DNA of 64,000 bases from Kibdelosporangium persicum. GTDB lineage: Bacteria; Actinomycetota; Actinomycetes; Mycobacteriales; Pseudonocardiaceae. Positions 8,314-16,609 of the stretch are shown here, piece by piece. Made by a program: the position numbers and the translations under genes. Position 1 is the stretch's first letter, and each line of letters begins with the position of its first letter. Under the pieces are notes generated by a model. The model made no database searches. It was not told the DNA's origin and saw only the letters and a list, made by a program, of their open reading frames with translations. The DNA lies in the NCBI RefSeq assembly GCF_013280595.1, contig NZ_JAAATY010000021.1, forward strand, positions 97,120-161,119, given 5' to 3'.

Positions 8314-9524
8314 GCGGACCTCACCAGGAACGCGACCACGACCAGCGCAACGACCAGCACAGCCGCCAACGCGACAACGGCCGTCGACATCGCCATGGCG
8401 GCAAGCATCACGCCGAACACGACCGACGAGACCATCCGCGTCAACGCCTGTCCGGTTTGGATGGTCGCGAGCCCGGTCGCCCGCAAGCCGGCAGGCACGA
8501 ATCCACTGGCGTACGCCGACAGAACGCCATCCGTGCACGCGTAGAACAGTCCATGGGCGGCCAATGCAACCGCCATGGCGGTGAATCCGCCACCAGGCAC
8601 CAACAACATCGCGTAAGTCACCAGCAGCAGCACGTGCCCGGCGAAGAACACCTTCCAACGGCCCAGCCGATCCGCCATCCGGCCGATCGGAGCCGCGGCG
8701 AGCAGGAACACGGCAGCGGTCCCCAACGGCAGCAACGGCAGGAATCCGACCGGAATGTCCGAAACCTTCTGCAGCACGACGAACACGAACGCGTCGCTGA
8801 TTGTCACCAGGCCGAGCAACGCGGCCGCGATCGTGGCCCGCCGGAACTTGGCGTCCCGCAACAGGCCCAGCCCTGCCTTCGGTGAGACCCGCTTGCGCTG
8901 GACCCTGCCGCCGCGCTCCCGTACGAAGGTCAGCAGAACGACGATGCCGATCGCGGCGAAGACAAAACTCACCACGAACACCGGCCCGGCGGCGGAACCC
9001 AACTGGTACAGGATCAGGAAAGTCAGCAACGGGCCCAGCAGCGCGCCCACTGTGTCCATCGCCCTGTGCACACCGAAAGCGGCGCCGAGCTGGTCCGGCG
9101 GTGTGGCCAAGGAGATCAGCGCGTCCCGTGGCGCGGTCCGGATTCCTTTGCCGGCACGGTCGACGGCGAGAACGCCACCGATGCCCGCACCCGATGTCCC
9201 GGCCAGCGGGAAAACCAGCTTGGTCACGGCAGAAAGGCCGTAGCCGACCAGCGCGACGCGCTTGGGCCTACTGGTCCTGTCCGACACGTAACCGCCGACG
9301 AGCCGCAGGATCGCGGTGGCGCCCGTGTACAAACCGTCCAGCAACCCGAACTGCACGTAGCTCATCTGCAACGTGTAAATCAGGTAAACGGGCAGGAACG
9401 CGGTGACCATCTCGGCGGAGATGTCGGTCAGCAGGCTCACGGTGCCGAGCGCGAAAACGGTTCCAGGTAACCGGCCTGACACACGCGGTGTCCTACCTGG
9501 ACTCCGCGTCGAGGCGACGTACAC
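8310..9524 (-). CDS. MFS transporter
   Basis: A 404-residue major facilitator superfamily protein with about twelve membrane helices. GYVSDRTSRPKRV after the second helix is the family A motif, and its counterpart GRMADRLGRWKVFF follows helix eight; VDRAGKGIRTAPRDALI in helix 4-5 resembles the motif-D region of exporters. Substrate unknown. GTG 9524 is preferred because GGAGG lies eight bases before it; GTG 9533 would sit directly on that ribosome site. The gene is divergent from the chain-length gene at 9749 across a 224-base region, and leads the unit MFS, beta-propeller, GT2. That grouping suggests export of, or sensing of, a glycosylated compound. Confidence 0.88.
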   Translation of the reverse strand: MYVASTRSPGRTPRVSGRLPGTVFALGTVSLLTDISAEMVTAFLPVYLIYTLQMSYVQFGLLDGLYTGATAILRLVGGYVSDRTSRPKRVALVGYGLSAVTKLVFPLAGTSGAGIGGVLAVDRAGKGIRTAPRDALISLATPPDQLGAAFGVHRAMDTVGALLGPLLTFLILYQLGSAAGPVFVVSFVFAAIGIVVLLTFVRERGGRVQRKRVSPKAGLGLLRDAKFRRATIAAALLGLVTISDAFVFVVLQKVSDIPVGFLPLLPLGTAAVFLLAAAPIGRMADRLGRWKVFFAGHVLLLVTYAMLLVPGGGFTAMAVALAAHGLFYACTDGVLSAYASGFVPAGLRATGLATIQTGQALTRMVSSVVFGVMLAAMAMSTAVVALAAVLVVALVVVAFLVRSA

Positions 9525-9660
9525 TCCCGCCACCTCCGTCTCGGCGTCGTCACTGCCAACGACATCGCCTGGTGACCACGGGCTGTTAGCCGACTTCCCC
9601 CAGCGGCGCCCCGGCCACCTCCGCCACGCATCGCGGAGCGACCACCCGAACCCGGCCCGT

Positions 9661-9674
9661 GAGCGTGATCGCTC
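9661..9674. promoter_or_regulatory. Inverted repeat GAGCGTGATCGCTC in divergent promoter region
   Basis: Perfect 5-base arms around TGAT, lying between the MFS gene (start 9524, minus) and the chain-length gene (start 9749, plus). Could bind a regulator serving both directions; no family is recognisable. Confidence 0.3.
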
Positions 9675-9748
9675 GGCGTAACAGAAAGCCTGGTCACGCA
9701 GATTGCTCGGGAAGAGAACACAATCGGGCCACGCCGATCGGGGACGTG

Positions 9749-10489
9749 ATGGACTTCTGGAAGACGCTCAAGGTGCTGCTGCGCCGCTGGCGCGTCGCAG
9801 TGCCGGTCTTCGCGGTGTCCCTTGGCCTCGCGGCCGGCGTCTACCTGTCGGTGGACACCGAGTACGAATCCAGCGGCACGATCGTGCTGACGTCCCCCAC
9901 GGACGGCGCGCGGGTCGCGGCCGACCAGCAGGGTCCGGCCGACCGGGTGAATCCGTTGCTGGCGTTCGACGCGAGCCTGAACACCTCGGCCACGATCATC
10001 ATCCAGAAGTTGCAGGACCCGGTCGTGCAGGAGCAGCTGACGGGCGCCAGCAAGCAGATCGGCTACGAGATCGGCAACGGCCAGCTGACCGGTCCCTTCA
10101 TCGTCGTGGTCGCGTTGGCGCGCACGCCGGACGACGCCAAGAACACTGTCGGCAAAGTCCTCGACCGGGCCAGGACCGAGCTCAAGCAGAGCCAGGAGGC
10201 CCTGAAGGCACCGGCCTCCACGTTCATCACCCCGGTCGACATCATCTCGCCGACCAACGCCGAACCGAAGACGGGCGGCAAAGTCCGGTTCGCCGCGGTC
10301 GCGCTGGCACTCGGGTTCATCGCGAGCCTGTCGTCGGCGTACGCGATGGAAAGCTTCACCCAGTCCCGTAAGAAAAAGCGCAGCCGGGAACGCGCGCAGC
10401 AGCAGTGGCAGCACCAAGGCTCGTTGGAGCAGAACGGATCCTCAGGCGAGACGGTGCGTACGCACCCCGTCACGCAGAAGCCCGGCTGA
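9749..10489 (+). CDS. Wzz-like polysaccharide chain-length protein, kinase-free
   Basis: A 246-residue protein with the layout of polysaccharide co-polymerases: a basic start (MDFWKTLKVLLRRWRV), a first helix at about residues 16-33, an extracytoplasmic domain of about 150 residues, a second helix near 190-210 and a basic, Q-rich cytoplasmic tail (SRKKKRSRERAQQQW). YESSGTIVLTSPT after helix one is the usual start of the outer domain. No BY-kinase domain or Walker motifs follow. ATG 9749 has GGGGA four bases upstream. It leads the plus-strand operon chain-length, polymerase, GT-C, flippase (9749-14420), so it most likely sets chain length for the polymerase at 10493. Confidence 0.8.
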   Translation: MDFWKTLKVLLRRWRVAVPVFAVSLGLAAGVYLSVDTEYESSGTIVLTSPTDGARVAADQQGPADRVNPLLAFDASLNTSATIIIQKLQDPVVQEQLTGASKQIGYEIGNGQLTGPFIVVVALARTPDDAKNTVGKVLDRARTELKQSQEALKAPASTFITPVDIISPTNAEPKTGGKVRFAAVALALGFIASLSSAYAMESFTQSRKKKRSRERAQQQWQHQGSLEQNGSSGETVRTHPVTQKPG

Positions 10490-10492
10490 TCC

Positions 10493-11800
10493 ATGTCCCG
10501 TGTTCAGCGTGCTGACGGCGCCACGTTGGCATGCGTCTTCCTGTTGATGTTGTTGATGATCCCGGCCCGGCTGGTGATCAGCGGCATCCCGATGTCCATC
10601 ACCCCGGCCACCCTCGCGGGCCTCGCGCTCGGCGTGATCTGGTTCTGCTGCCAACTGGTCACCACCCTCGGCGTCGCCAAGGGGCGTAACATCGCCAGAA
10701 CGGCGTTGTTCCTGTACGCGATCTCGCAACTGGCGACCTACGGCTACGCCACGCGCAACTACCTGCCGATGGACGAGCTGGAAGGCGCGGACCGCACGAT
10801 CGTCGTGGTGTTCGGCACGATCTGCGTGGGTATCGCGGTGTGTGACGGCGTGCGGAACCTGGCACGACTGGACGTGCTGCTCAAGTTCATGACGGTCGCC
10901 ATCGGCGTCGTGGCGTTCATCGGTTTCCTCCAGTTCTCGATCGCCTTCGACCTCACCAAGTACCTGGCCGTGCCGGGTCTGCGGCCGGTCACCGATGACG
11001 GTTTCGTGCTGGAACGCGCGACGTTCCGCCGGCCTGCCGGAACGACCGGGCATCCCATCGAGTTCGGCGTGGTGTGCGCGATCGGCGTCCCGTTCGCCGC
11101 GCACTACGCCTACCGGGCGAAGGAGTCGGGCCAGAAAGCCGGCAAGTGGTGGCTGTGCCTGGCGATCATCGCGGCGGGCGCGGTGATCTCGCTGTCCCGC
11201 TCGGCGATCCTCGGTCTGTGCCTCGGTGGCGTGGTGCTGCTGATCGGCTGGCCGGGCAAACGCCGCGGCCAGGCGCTCATCGCCGCCGCCGGATTCCTCG
11301 TCGTGCTCAGGATGGTCGTGCCGGGGTTGATCGGCACCCTGTACAGCCTGTTCGACAACATCGGCAGCGATCCGAGCATCGAGGGACGCACCGACGACTA
11401 CGAGTCAGCCGGTGAGCAGATCGCCAAACACTGGCTTCTCGGCCGTGGCAACGGAACCTACCTGTCCGAAAAGTACGGTCCGCTGGACAACCAGTACCTC
11501 GGCACGCTCGTCCAGAACGGCTACATCGGACTGATCGTCCTGGTTTTCCTGTTCCTTGTCGGCATGTACTCGGCCGCCAAGGTCCGGGCGATCAGCCCGG
11601 ACCCGGTCGTGCGCGATCTGGCGCTGTCGTTGATCGCGGCACAGGCCATCGTGGCGCTCGGGGCGGCCACGTTCGACCTGCTGTGGTTCTCCACCGCGAC
11701 CGGCCTGACGTTTGTCCTGGTCGGTGCGAGCGGCGCGTTGTTGCGCACGGTCCAAGCACAAACCCCTGTCCTTCCGCCGATGTGGGAAGCAGTCCGATGA
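10493..11800 (+). CDS. O-antigen polymerase/ligase (Wzy/WaaL-type)
   Basis: A 435-residue membrane protein with roughly eleven to twelve helices. The segment ATFRRPAGTTGHPIEFGVV lies in the large outside loop typical of Wzy_C proteins, AVISLSRSAILGLCLGG is the conserved S-R-S helix start, and NQYLGTLVQNGYIGLIVLV near residue 345 matches the H/N-x-Y-L-x2-L-x2-x-G-x2-G signature. Expected to join lipid-linked repeat units outside the membrane. It starts three bases after the chain-length stop and overlaps the following GT-C gene by ATGA. It is one of two such proteins in the window; the other (37479) is fused to a chain-length domain. Confidence 0.85.
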   Translation: MSRVQRADGATLACVFLLMLLMIPARLVISGIPMSITPATLAGLALGVIWFCCQLVTTLGVAKGRNIARTALFLYAISQLATYGYATRNYLPMDELEGADRTIVVVFGTICVGIAVCDGVRNLARLDVLLKFMTVAIGVVAFIGFLQFSIAFDLTKYLAVPGLRPVTDDGFVLERATFRRPAGTTGHPIEFGVVCAIGVPFAAHYAYRAKESGQKAGKWWLCLAIIAAGAVISLSRSAILGLCLGGVVLLIGWPGKRRGQALIAAAGFLVVLRMVVPGLIGTLYSLFDNIGSDPSIEGRTDDYESAGEQIAKHWLLGRGNGTYLSEKYGPLDNQYLGTLVQNGYIGLIVLVFLFLVGMYSAAKVRAISPDPVVRDLALSLIAAQAIVALGAATFDLLWFSTATGLTFVLVGASGALLRTVQAQTPVLPPMWEAVR

Positions 11801-13014
11801 CACAGTTGGCAACGCACCGGTCGGCCGCCGTGTTCGACTGGCTCAGCGAGCGAAGCAAGCAGATCGCCATGGCCGCGGCCGGGCTGAGCCTGCTGCTCGC
11901 CGGCGGATACGCGGTCATGCTCGGCAACGAGTTGCGGTACTCGGACGAGCACGTCTACCTGGAGTTGACCCAGTCCCTGGTCGACGGCCGCGGTTTCGCG
12001 TTCGGCACGGACTCGACCGCCTACCGCCCACCGGGATACCCGTTCCTCCTGCTGCCGTTGCACCTGGTGAGCGGGGGCAACGTGTTCGTCATGCGGCTGC
12101 TGGGAGTTGCCTGCCTGGCCGGTGTGGTGTGGTTCGGATACTTGTTGGCTCGGCGGATCTCGCCAGTCGCAGGCGCGCTCGTTGCCGTCGTCACCGCGGC
12201 GTACCCGTTGTTCGTGTACACGGCGACCGCGCTGTACCCGCAGATGCCCGCGCTGCTCCTGCTGATGACGATGTTCGAGTTCGGGCTGCGGGCCAAGCAT
12301 CGCTGGGTATGGGCGATCCCGAGTGGACTGTCGGCCGGTTTCCTCACGATCACTGTGCCGTCCTTCGCACCGACACTGGTGCTCGTCGCTCTGTTCATCG
12401 GGTGGCGGGCGCGTAAGGCGGTCGCTGTGCTGCTGGTCGCGGCGGCGATCATCCCCGGCCTGTGGTGCCTCCGGAACGCTGTCGTGATGGGGGCGTTCAT
12501 CCCGGTTTCCACGAACAACGGCGTGAACCTGTTGCTCGGCAACAACCCGGGTGCCACGGGCAGCAGCGGGACGAGTGTCGACGTCACGGCGTACGAGCAA
12601 CGGGCCAAGGAACTCAACCTGGACGAGGTCGGGATCGACAAGTTCTACAGCGACCAGGCCGTCGAGTGGATCACCGCCAACCCCGCTCAGGCCGCAGGCC
12701 TGTACGCGGCCAAGGTCATGCACAACTTCGCCTACAGCGACACCTTGAAGACCGCGGGCCAGGGTGCGTCCGACCTGCTCGCCGCACTGAGCTACTACCC
12801 GATCCTCGCCCTGGCACTGCTCCGGGTGATGATCTTCAAACGGTTCCCGCCGCACCGGGTGGACAAGCTCTGCCTCTGGGCGATCGTGCTGAACGTGCTG
12901 CTGCTGGCCGTGTTCTTCACCAGAATCCGGTTCCGGGTGCCGTTGGACGAGCTCACCATCGTGCTCGCGGTGTCCACTGTGGTCGTGTGGTGGGACAGGC
13001 GGCGGGTGGCATGA
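11797..13014 (+). CDS. GT-C (GT39/ArnT-like) integral membrane glycosyltransferase
   Basis: A 405-residue protein with about nine to ten helices. ELRYSDEHVYLELTQSLV after the first helix holds the acidic DE-H-x-Y motif expected in the first outside loop of GT-C enzymes, followed by TAYRPPGYPFLLLP, a hallmark of the ArnT/PMT group (RPPGYP). GNNPGATGSSG and the charged stretch to YAAKVMHNF form a late outer loop. It should use a polyprenyl-phosphate sugar to decorate the glycan on the outer face. Both ends overlap neighbours by ATGA. No polyprenyl-phosphate sugar synthase (DPM-like) of the usual type is obvious next to it, although the GT2 genes nearby cannot be excluded. Confidence 0.85.
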   Translation: MTQLATHRSAAVFDWLSERSKQIAMAAAGLSLLLAGGYAVMLGNELRYSDEHVYLELTQSLVDGRGFAFGTDSTAYRPPGYPFLLLPLHLVSGGNVFVMRLLGVACLAGVVWFGYLLARRISPVAGALVAVVTAAYPLFVYTATALYPQMPALLLLMTMFEFGLRAKHRWVWAIPSGLSAGFLTITVPSFAPTLVLVALFIGWRARKAVAVLLVAAAIIPGLWCLRNAVVMGAFIPVSTNNGVNLLLGNNPGATGSSGTSVDVTAYEQRAKELNLDEVGIDKFYSDQAVEWITANPAQAAGLYAAKVMHNFAYSDTLKTAGQGASDLLAALSYYPILALALLRVMIFKRFPPHRVDKLCLWAIVLNVLLLAVFFTRIRFRVPLDELTIVLAVSTVVVWWDRRRVA

Positions 13015-14420
13015 CGACCAGATCCCCTGTTCGCAGAGCTTTGCGGATGAGCCTGCTCAACACGGTCGTCGGCAGGCTCGGCACCTTCCTCACCGGAATC
13101 GTGCTGGCGAGGCTGCTGACACCGCATGACTTCGGCGTGTACGCGATCGCGTTCGTGGCGTTGATCACGTTGCTGTCGTTGAACGAGCTCGGGGTCAGCC
13201 TGGCGATGGTCCGCTGGCCCGGCGATCCTGAGCGCATCCGGCCGACCGTGACCACGATTTCCGTGCTCACGAGCGTTTTCGTCTACGCATTGTGCTGGTT
13301 CGGTGCGCCCCTGTTCGCGGACGCCATGGAAGTGCCCGAAGCCACTGGTGTTGTCCGGGTCCTGTGTGTCAGCGCGCTGATAGACGGCCTGAGTTCACCC
13401 GTCGCACAGCTGATGAACCGCGAGTTCAAGCAGGGCCTGCGGCTGTTCGTCGACCTGTCGAACCTGCTGGTGACGACTGGCTTGACGGTCTCGCTGGCAG
13501 CGACCGGGCACGGCGCGTGGAGTCTGGCGTGGGGACAGATCGCCGGCAACGCGGTGTCGTCGCTGGTGTTGTTCTCCTTGAGCCGCAAGTGGCCGAGGCT
13601 CGGCTTCGACAGCAGGCTGGCACGTGAGCTGATCGCGTTCGGGCTGCCCTTGGCCGGTGCCAGCCTGCTGATGATGGCGATGTGGAACGTCGACAAGGTC
13701 TTCACCGGCCCGATGCTCGGCGCGGTCGCCCTAGGTCTTTACCTGCAGGCGTTCAACCTGGCTTCCTGGCCGGTGAACGTGTTCTCGGTGGTGGTCCGCC
13801 GGGTGTCACTGGCCGCGTTCGCCCGTGTGCAGGACGATCGGGAGCAACGACAGGCTGTCTTCGCGAAGATGGCCATGGTCCTGGCCATCCCGACCCTGCC
13901 GGTCTGCGTAATCCTCGGCCTGCTCGCGTTGCCGGTCGTGACCACTTTGTACGGCCAGCCATGGGCCGGTTCGGCGGTGGCCTTGCAGTTCCTGGCCTTG
14001 CTCGGAGTGGTCCGGGTCGCGTCCGAGCTGGCGTACGACTTCCTGGTGGCGCTCGGTCGTTCCCGCACGACTCTGTGGTTGCAGGCGGGCTGGTTGGTGG
14101 CGCTGCTGGTGTGCCTGCCGATCGGTGCGTCGCTCGGCGGGATCGAAGGTGTCGGCATCGCGCACGCCGGGGTCGCGCTACTGCTGATGCTTCCGGCGTA
14201 CGCGATGGCCGTGGCAAGGACCGGGATCTCGGTCCGAGCACTGGCCGCTCCCTTGGCGCGTCCGGTGCTCGGAGCCGTCTGCATGGTCGCGGTGATTCTC
14301 GTGGTCCGGTGGCTCACCGAACCGTCGGTCCTTCAGCTGCTCCTGGGCGGAGCCTTGGGCCTGGTGGCGTACGCCCCCGCGGTGTGGCCGCTGCGCAGGA
14401 CTCTCGGCATCCTCAAGTGA
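13011..14420 (+). CDS. Wzx-type lipid-linked oligosaccharide flippase (first)
   Basis: A 469-residue protein with about fourteen helices from the MOP superfamily. The start RRALRMSLLNTVVGRLGTFLTGIVLARLLTPHDFGVYAIAF is the hallmark block of Wzx/polysaccharide transport proteins, including the ARLLTP-x-DFG motif. MNREFKQGLRLFVDLSN and LIAFGLPLAGASLLMMAMWNVDKVF are further family landmarks. Role: turning lipid-linked repeat units to the outer leaflet for the polymerase two genes upstream. It closes the operon that starts at 9749. A second flippase (29203) is quite different in sequence, arguing for two separate substrates or two systems. Confidence 0.88.
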   Translation: MTTRSPVRRALRMSLLNTVVGRLGTFLTGIVLARLLTPHDFGVYAIAFVALITLLSLNELGVSLAMVRWPGDPERIRPTVTTISVLTSVFVYALCWFGAPLFADAMEVPEATGVVRVLCVSALIDGLSSPVAQLMNREFKQGLRLFVDLSNLLVTTGLTVSLAATGHGAWSLAWGQIAGNAVSSLVLFSLSRKWPRLGFDSRLARELIAFGLPLAGASLLMMAMWNVDKVFTGPMLGAVALGLYLQAFNLASWPVNVFSVVVRRVSLAAFARVQDDREQRQAVFAKMAMVLAIPTLPVCVILGLLALPVVTTLYGQPWAGSAVALQFLALLGVVRVASELAYDFLVALGRSRTTLWLQAGWLVALLVCLPIGASLGGIEGVGIAHAGVALLLMLPAYAMAVARTGISVRALAAPLARPVLGAVCMVAVILVVRWLTEPSVLQLLLGGALGLVAYAPAVWPLRRTLGILK

Positions 14421-14486
14421 CCCGGGTGTTGCGGTTTTGGCAACGAAGGTTGCCTGTTTCGCTCGTCCGGGCGCACAGTGGCCGGT

Positions 14487-15092
14487 ATGGAAGACGTTGT
14501 GATGGACGAAGCGTTCTGGGACACCATGTACCGGGAGAAGGACCGGAAGTGGAGTGGCAACCCCAATCCGACGCTGGTCGCCGAGGTGTCCGGGCTCAGG
14601 CCGGGGACGGCGCTGGATGTGGGCTGCGGTGAGGGTGCCGACGCCATCTGGCTGGCCGGGCGCGGGTGGCGGGTGACCGGTGTGGACGTTTCCAGCGTCG
14701 CCCTTGACCGGGCCAAGCAGCACAGCACCGAGGTCGAGTGGCTGCACCTCGACCTGGCCAAGGAGCCCGTGCCCGGCACGTACGACCTGGTGTCCGCGCA
14801 GTACGTGCACTTCCAGCCCAAAGAGGACATGCTGGAGCTGCACCGGCGTATCGCCGAGGCCGTCGCACCCGGCGGGACGTTGCTGATCGTCGGGCACGAT
14901 CCCCAGGAAGCGCATCGGCACGCGGCGGACAAGCCGGACATCCCGCACGACATCTTCTTCGGTGCCGACACGCTGACTTCGTTGCTGGCACAGAACGAGT
15001 GGACCATCGAAGTCGCCGAGACGCGCACGCTCGACCGCCCTGATCACCGCATGTACGACTTCGTCTTCAAGGCGTCACGCCGTTCCGCGTGA
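14487..15092 (+). CDS. Class I SAM-dependent methyltransferase
   Basis: A 201-residue methyltransferase. The start DEAFWDTMYREKDRKWSGNPNP is typical of the small TehB/thiopurine-like group in actinobacteria; ALDVGCGEGADAIWLA is SAM motif I, VTGVDVSSVALDRAK motif II, and YDLVSAQYVHF motif IV. GTLLIVGHDP lies before a variable C-terminal part. Candidates for start are ATG 14487, ATG 14502 and GTG 14478; none has a strong ribosome site. It sits 66 bases after the flippase and overlaps the convergent GT4 gene by 18 bases. It may be a housekeeping enzyme rather than a polysaccharide methylase, as this subgroup acts mostly on small molecules. Confidence 0.85.
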   Translation: MEDVVMDEAFWDTMYREKDRKWSGNPNPTLVAEVSGLRPGTALDVGCGEGADAIWLAGRGWRVTGVDVSSVALDRAKQHSTEVEWLHLDLAKEPVPGTYDLVSAQYVHFQPKEDMLELHRRIAEAVAPGGTLLIVGHDPQEAHRHAADKPDIPHDIFFGADTLTSLLAQNEWTIEVAETRTLDRPDHRMYDFVFKASRRSA

Positions 15093-16310
15093 CACCACGA
15101 CCGGCTTGGCGTTCGCGTCGTCGGTCGCGAGAGTGCCGCGCCACCTCTGGTACTTGGTCCGTACCTTCGTGGTCACGACTCCGCTGCCGGAGCGGATCAG
15201 GTCGGCGGCGATCTCCGCCGTCGCCGTCCTGGTCCGTGCCGCGAACAGGTACTCGTCCTCCTGGACGCGGGCGGCACGGGTGAGCGCGAACCGCTCCACC
15301 ACAAGCTTGCGCGCGAACTCGCCGAGTGAACCGCGCAGGTCACGGGACTCCAGCAGCGTTCCGAGGTGCTTGCGCAGGTCCAGCGCGCCGTTGCCGCCAA
15401 GGCCGTACCAGCCCTGCTTCAGAAACAGCGGTGCCGTGTCGGACGTGAGCAGCTCGCTGAAACCCTGCTCGCCGACGACCACCAACGGCTTGCCGAACGC
15501 CATGCCGCGCAGGGCCGAGCCGCCCTGCCCGACGATCACGTCCGCGGCCGCGTAAGCCGGACGTGGATCGGCGACCTCGCCGGTCAGCCGGACCACGGTG
15601 CGCCGAGCCAGTGCGTTCGCCTTGGCGGCACGGGCTTCGATCTCCCCGCGGGACCGGCCATCGCCGACGATGACCAACTGCACCTGGTGGCCCGCGGCTG
15701 CCAACGCGCCCACCGCGTCGCAAGCCGCGAGCAGTCCCTCGAGTTTCAGCTCCGGGACGAGACGGCAGATCATCGCGATCAGCACTTCGTCCCGCGGAAT
15801 CCCGTGTTCCTGCCGGAACGCTGCGCCGTCCACCGACGGGTGGTCGGTTTCCGTGTCCACCGGCGGTTCCAGCAAGGTCACCCGGTGATGTCCAGCGGCC
15901 AAGGCGGCCTCACGGATCGCCTCGGTGCCCACGACCAGCGGAACAGTCCGGGGAAAGAACGGTACGACGGACATCGACATCACCGTGCCGACGACCGGTG
16001 TGCGCCAGCGCAGACCCGGACCGAAGACAGCCTCGATCACCGGTGGCCACTCGTAGCCGTGCACTACGTGAATCCGTCGCTCGTGGACGGTCCTGGCCAA
16101 GGTGGCGAGCACCTGGGGAGACGGCCGACGACGACTCAACGGGATCTCGATGTGTTCCAGACCGAGGTCGTGCACGCGTTTCACCAACGGGCCCGGCTCG
16201 GACAAGACGATCACCTCGTGCCCACGGTCCCGCACCGCGCCCGCCAGCTGGATGGCGTTCAGCTGGGAACCGCCGATCTCCATGGCGTGCGGGTAGACCA
16301 GAATCCGCAT
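15075..16310 (-). CDS. GT4 glycosyltransferase
   Basis: A 411-residue GT-B enzyme. MRILVYPHAMEIGGSQLNAIQLA at the start carries the GGSQ loop that binds the acceptor side; VVHGYEWPP and GTEAIREAALAAG follow, AMICRLVPELKLEGLLAAC opens the donor domain, VIVGDG is conserved, and IVGQGGSALRGMAFGKPLVVVGE replaces the usual S-x2-E-G-x-P-x3-L-E-A motif with a form lacking the first glutamate. A basic tail (TTKVRTKYQRWR) ends the protein. ATG 16310 overlaps the TGA of the 99-residue protein gene upstream (TGATG). It is the last gene of the minus-strand unit 24402 to 15075. Confidence 0.88.
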   Translation of the reverse strand: MRILVYPHAMEIGGSQLNAIQLAGAVRDRGHEVIVLSEPGPLVKRVHDLGLEHIEIPLSRRRPSPQVLATLARTVHERRIHVVHGYEWPPVIEAVFGPGLRWRTPVVGTVMSMSVVPFFPRTVPLVVGTEAIREAALAAGHHRVTLLEPPVDTETDHPSVDGAAFRQEHGIPRDEVLIAMICRLVPELKLEGLLAACDAVGALAAAGHQVQLVIVGDGRSRGEIEARAAKANALARRTVVRLTGEVADPRPAYAAADVIVGQGGSALRGMAFGKPLVVVGEQGFSELLTSDTAPLFLKQGWYGLGGNGALDLRKHLGTLLESRDLRGSLGEFARKLVVERFALTRAARVQEDEYLFAARTRTATAEIAADLIRSGSGVVTTKVRTKYQRWRGTLATDDANAKPVVVSRGTA

Positions 16311-16609
16311 CAGAGCGTGACCCATCGCTCGTCCGGCAGGAAGATCCGCTCCCGGACACCCGGATCACACGCCACGAGACCAGCGTCCGGCAGTTCGTAG
16401 ACCAGGTCGAGCGCGCCGAGCACCGGCACACCGTCGATGTCCTTGCCTTGCAGAGCGGTATCGTCGTCCAGGAAGCCGACCGGAATCCAGGCGTGCGGCC
16501 GTTGCCGGACTGCCGCCAGAGCTGCTTTCGCGCGCTCGCCCGCACCTAGCAGGAGTATGGGAGCCACGCCTGCATCATCGTTGCGAGACCGGGGTTTCTT
16601 ACCGTTCAT
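16310..16609 (-). CDS. Stand-alone CoA-binding/Rossmann-type nucleotide-binding module
   Basis: A 99-residue protein consisting of little more than one half-Rossmann fold. ILLLGAGERAKAALAAVRQ is a glycine-rich nucleotide loop, and VGFLDDDTALQGKDIDGVPVLG is the motif found in the N-terminal domains of PglD acyltransferases and in the sensory domains of FlaA1/WbaP-type proteins. No catalytic domain follows. The gene overlaps the upstream GT4 stop by ATGA and the next start by TGATG, so it is truly translated in the operon and not a shadow. A subunit or regulatory role bound to one of the adjacent glycosyltransferases is plausible but unproven. It could also be a remnant of a larger protein. Confidence 0.7.
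   Translation of the reverse strand: MNGKKPRSRNDDAGVAPILLLGAGERAKAALAAVRQRPHAWIPVGFLDDDTALQGKDIDGVPVLGALDLVYELPDAGLVACDPGVRERIFLPDERWVTL

Noticed and set aside
12462..13010. N-terminal extension of the flippase frame into the GT-C gene
   Set aside because: The real flippase opening begins at ATG 13011 with the usual first-helix block; the extension overlaps a well-supported gene and has no codon bias of its own.
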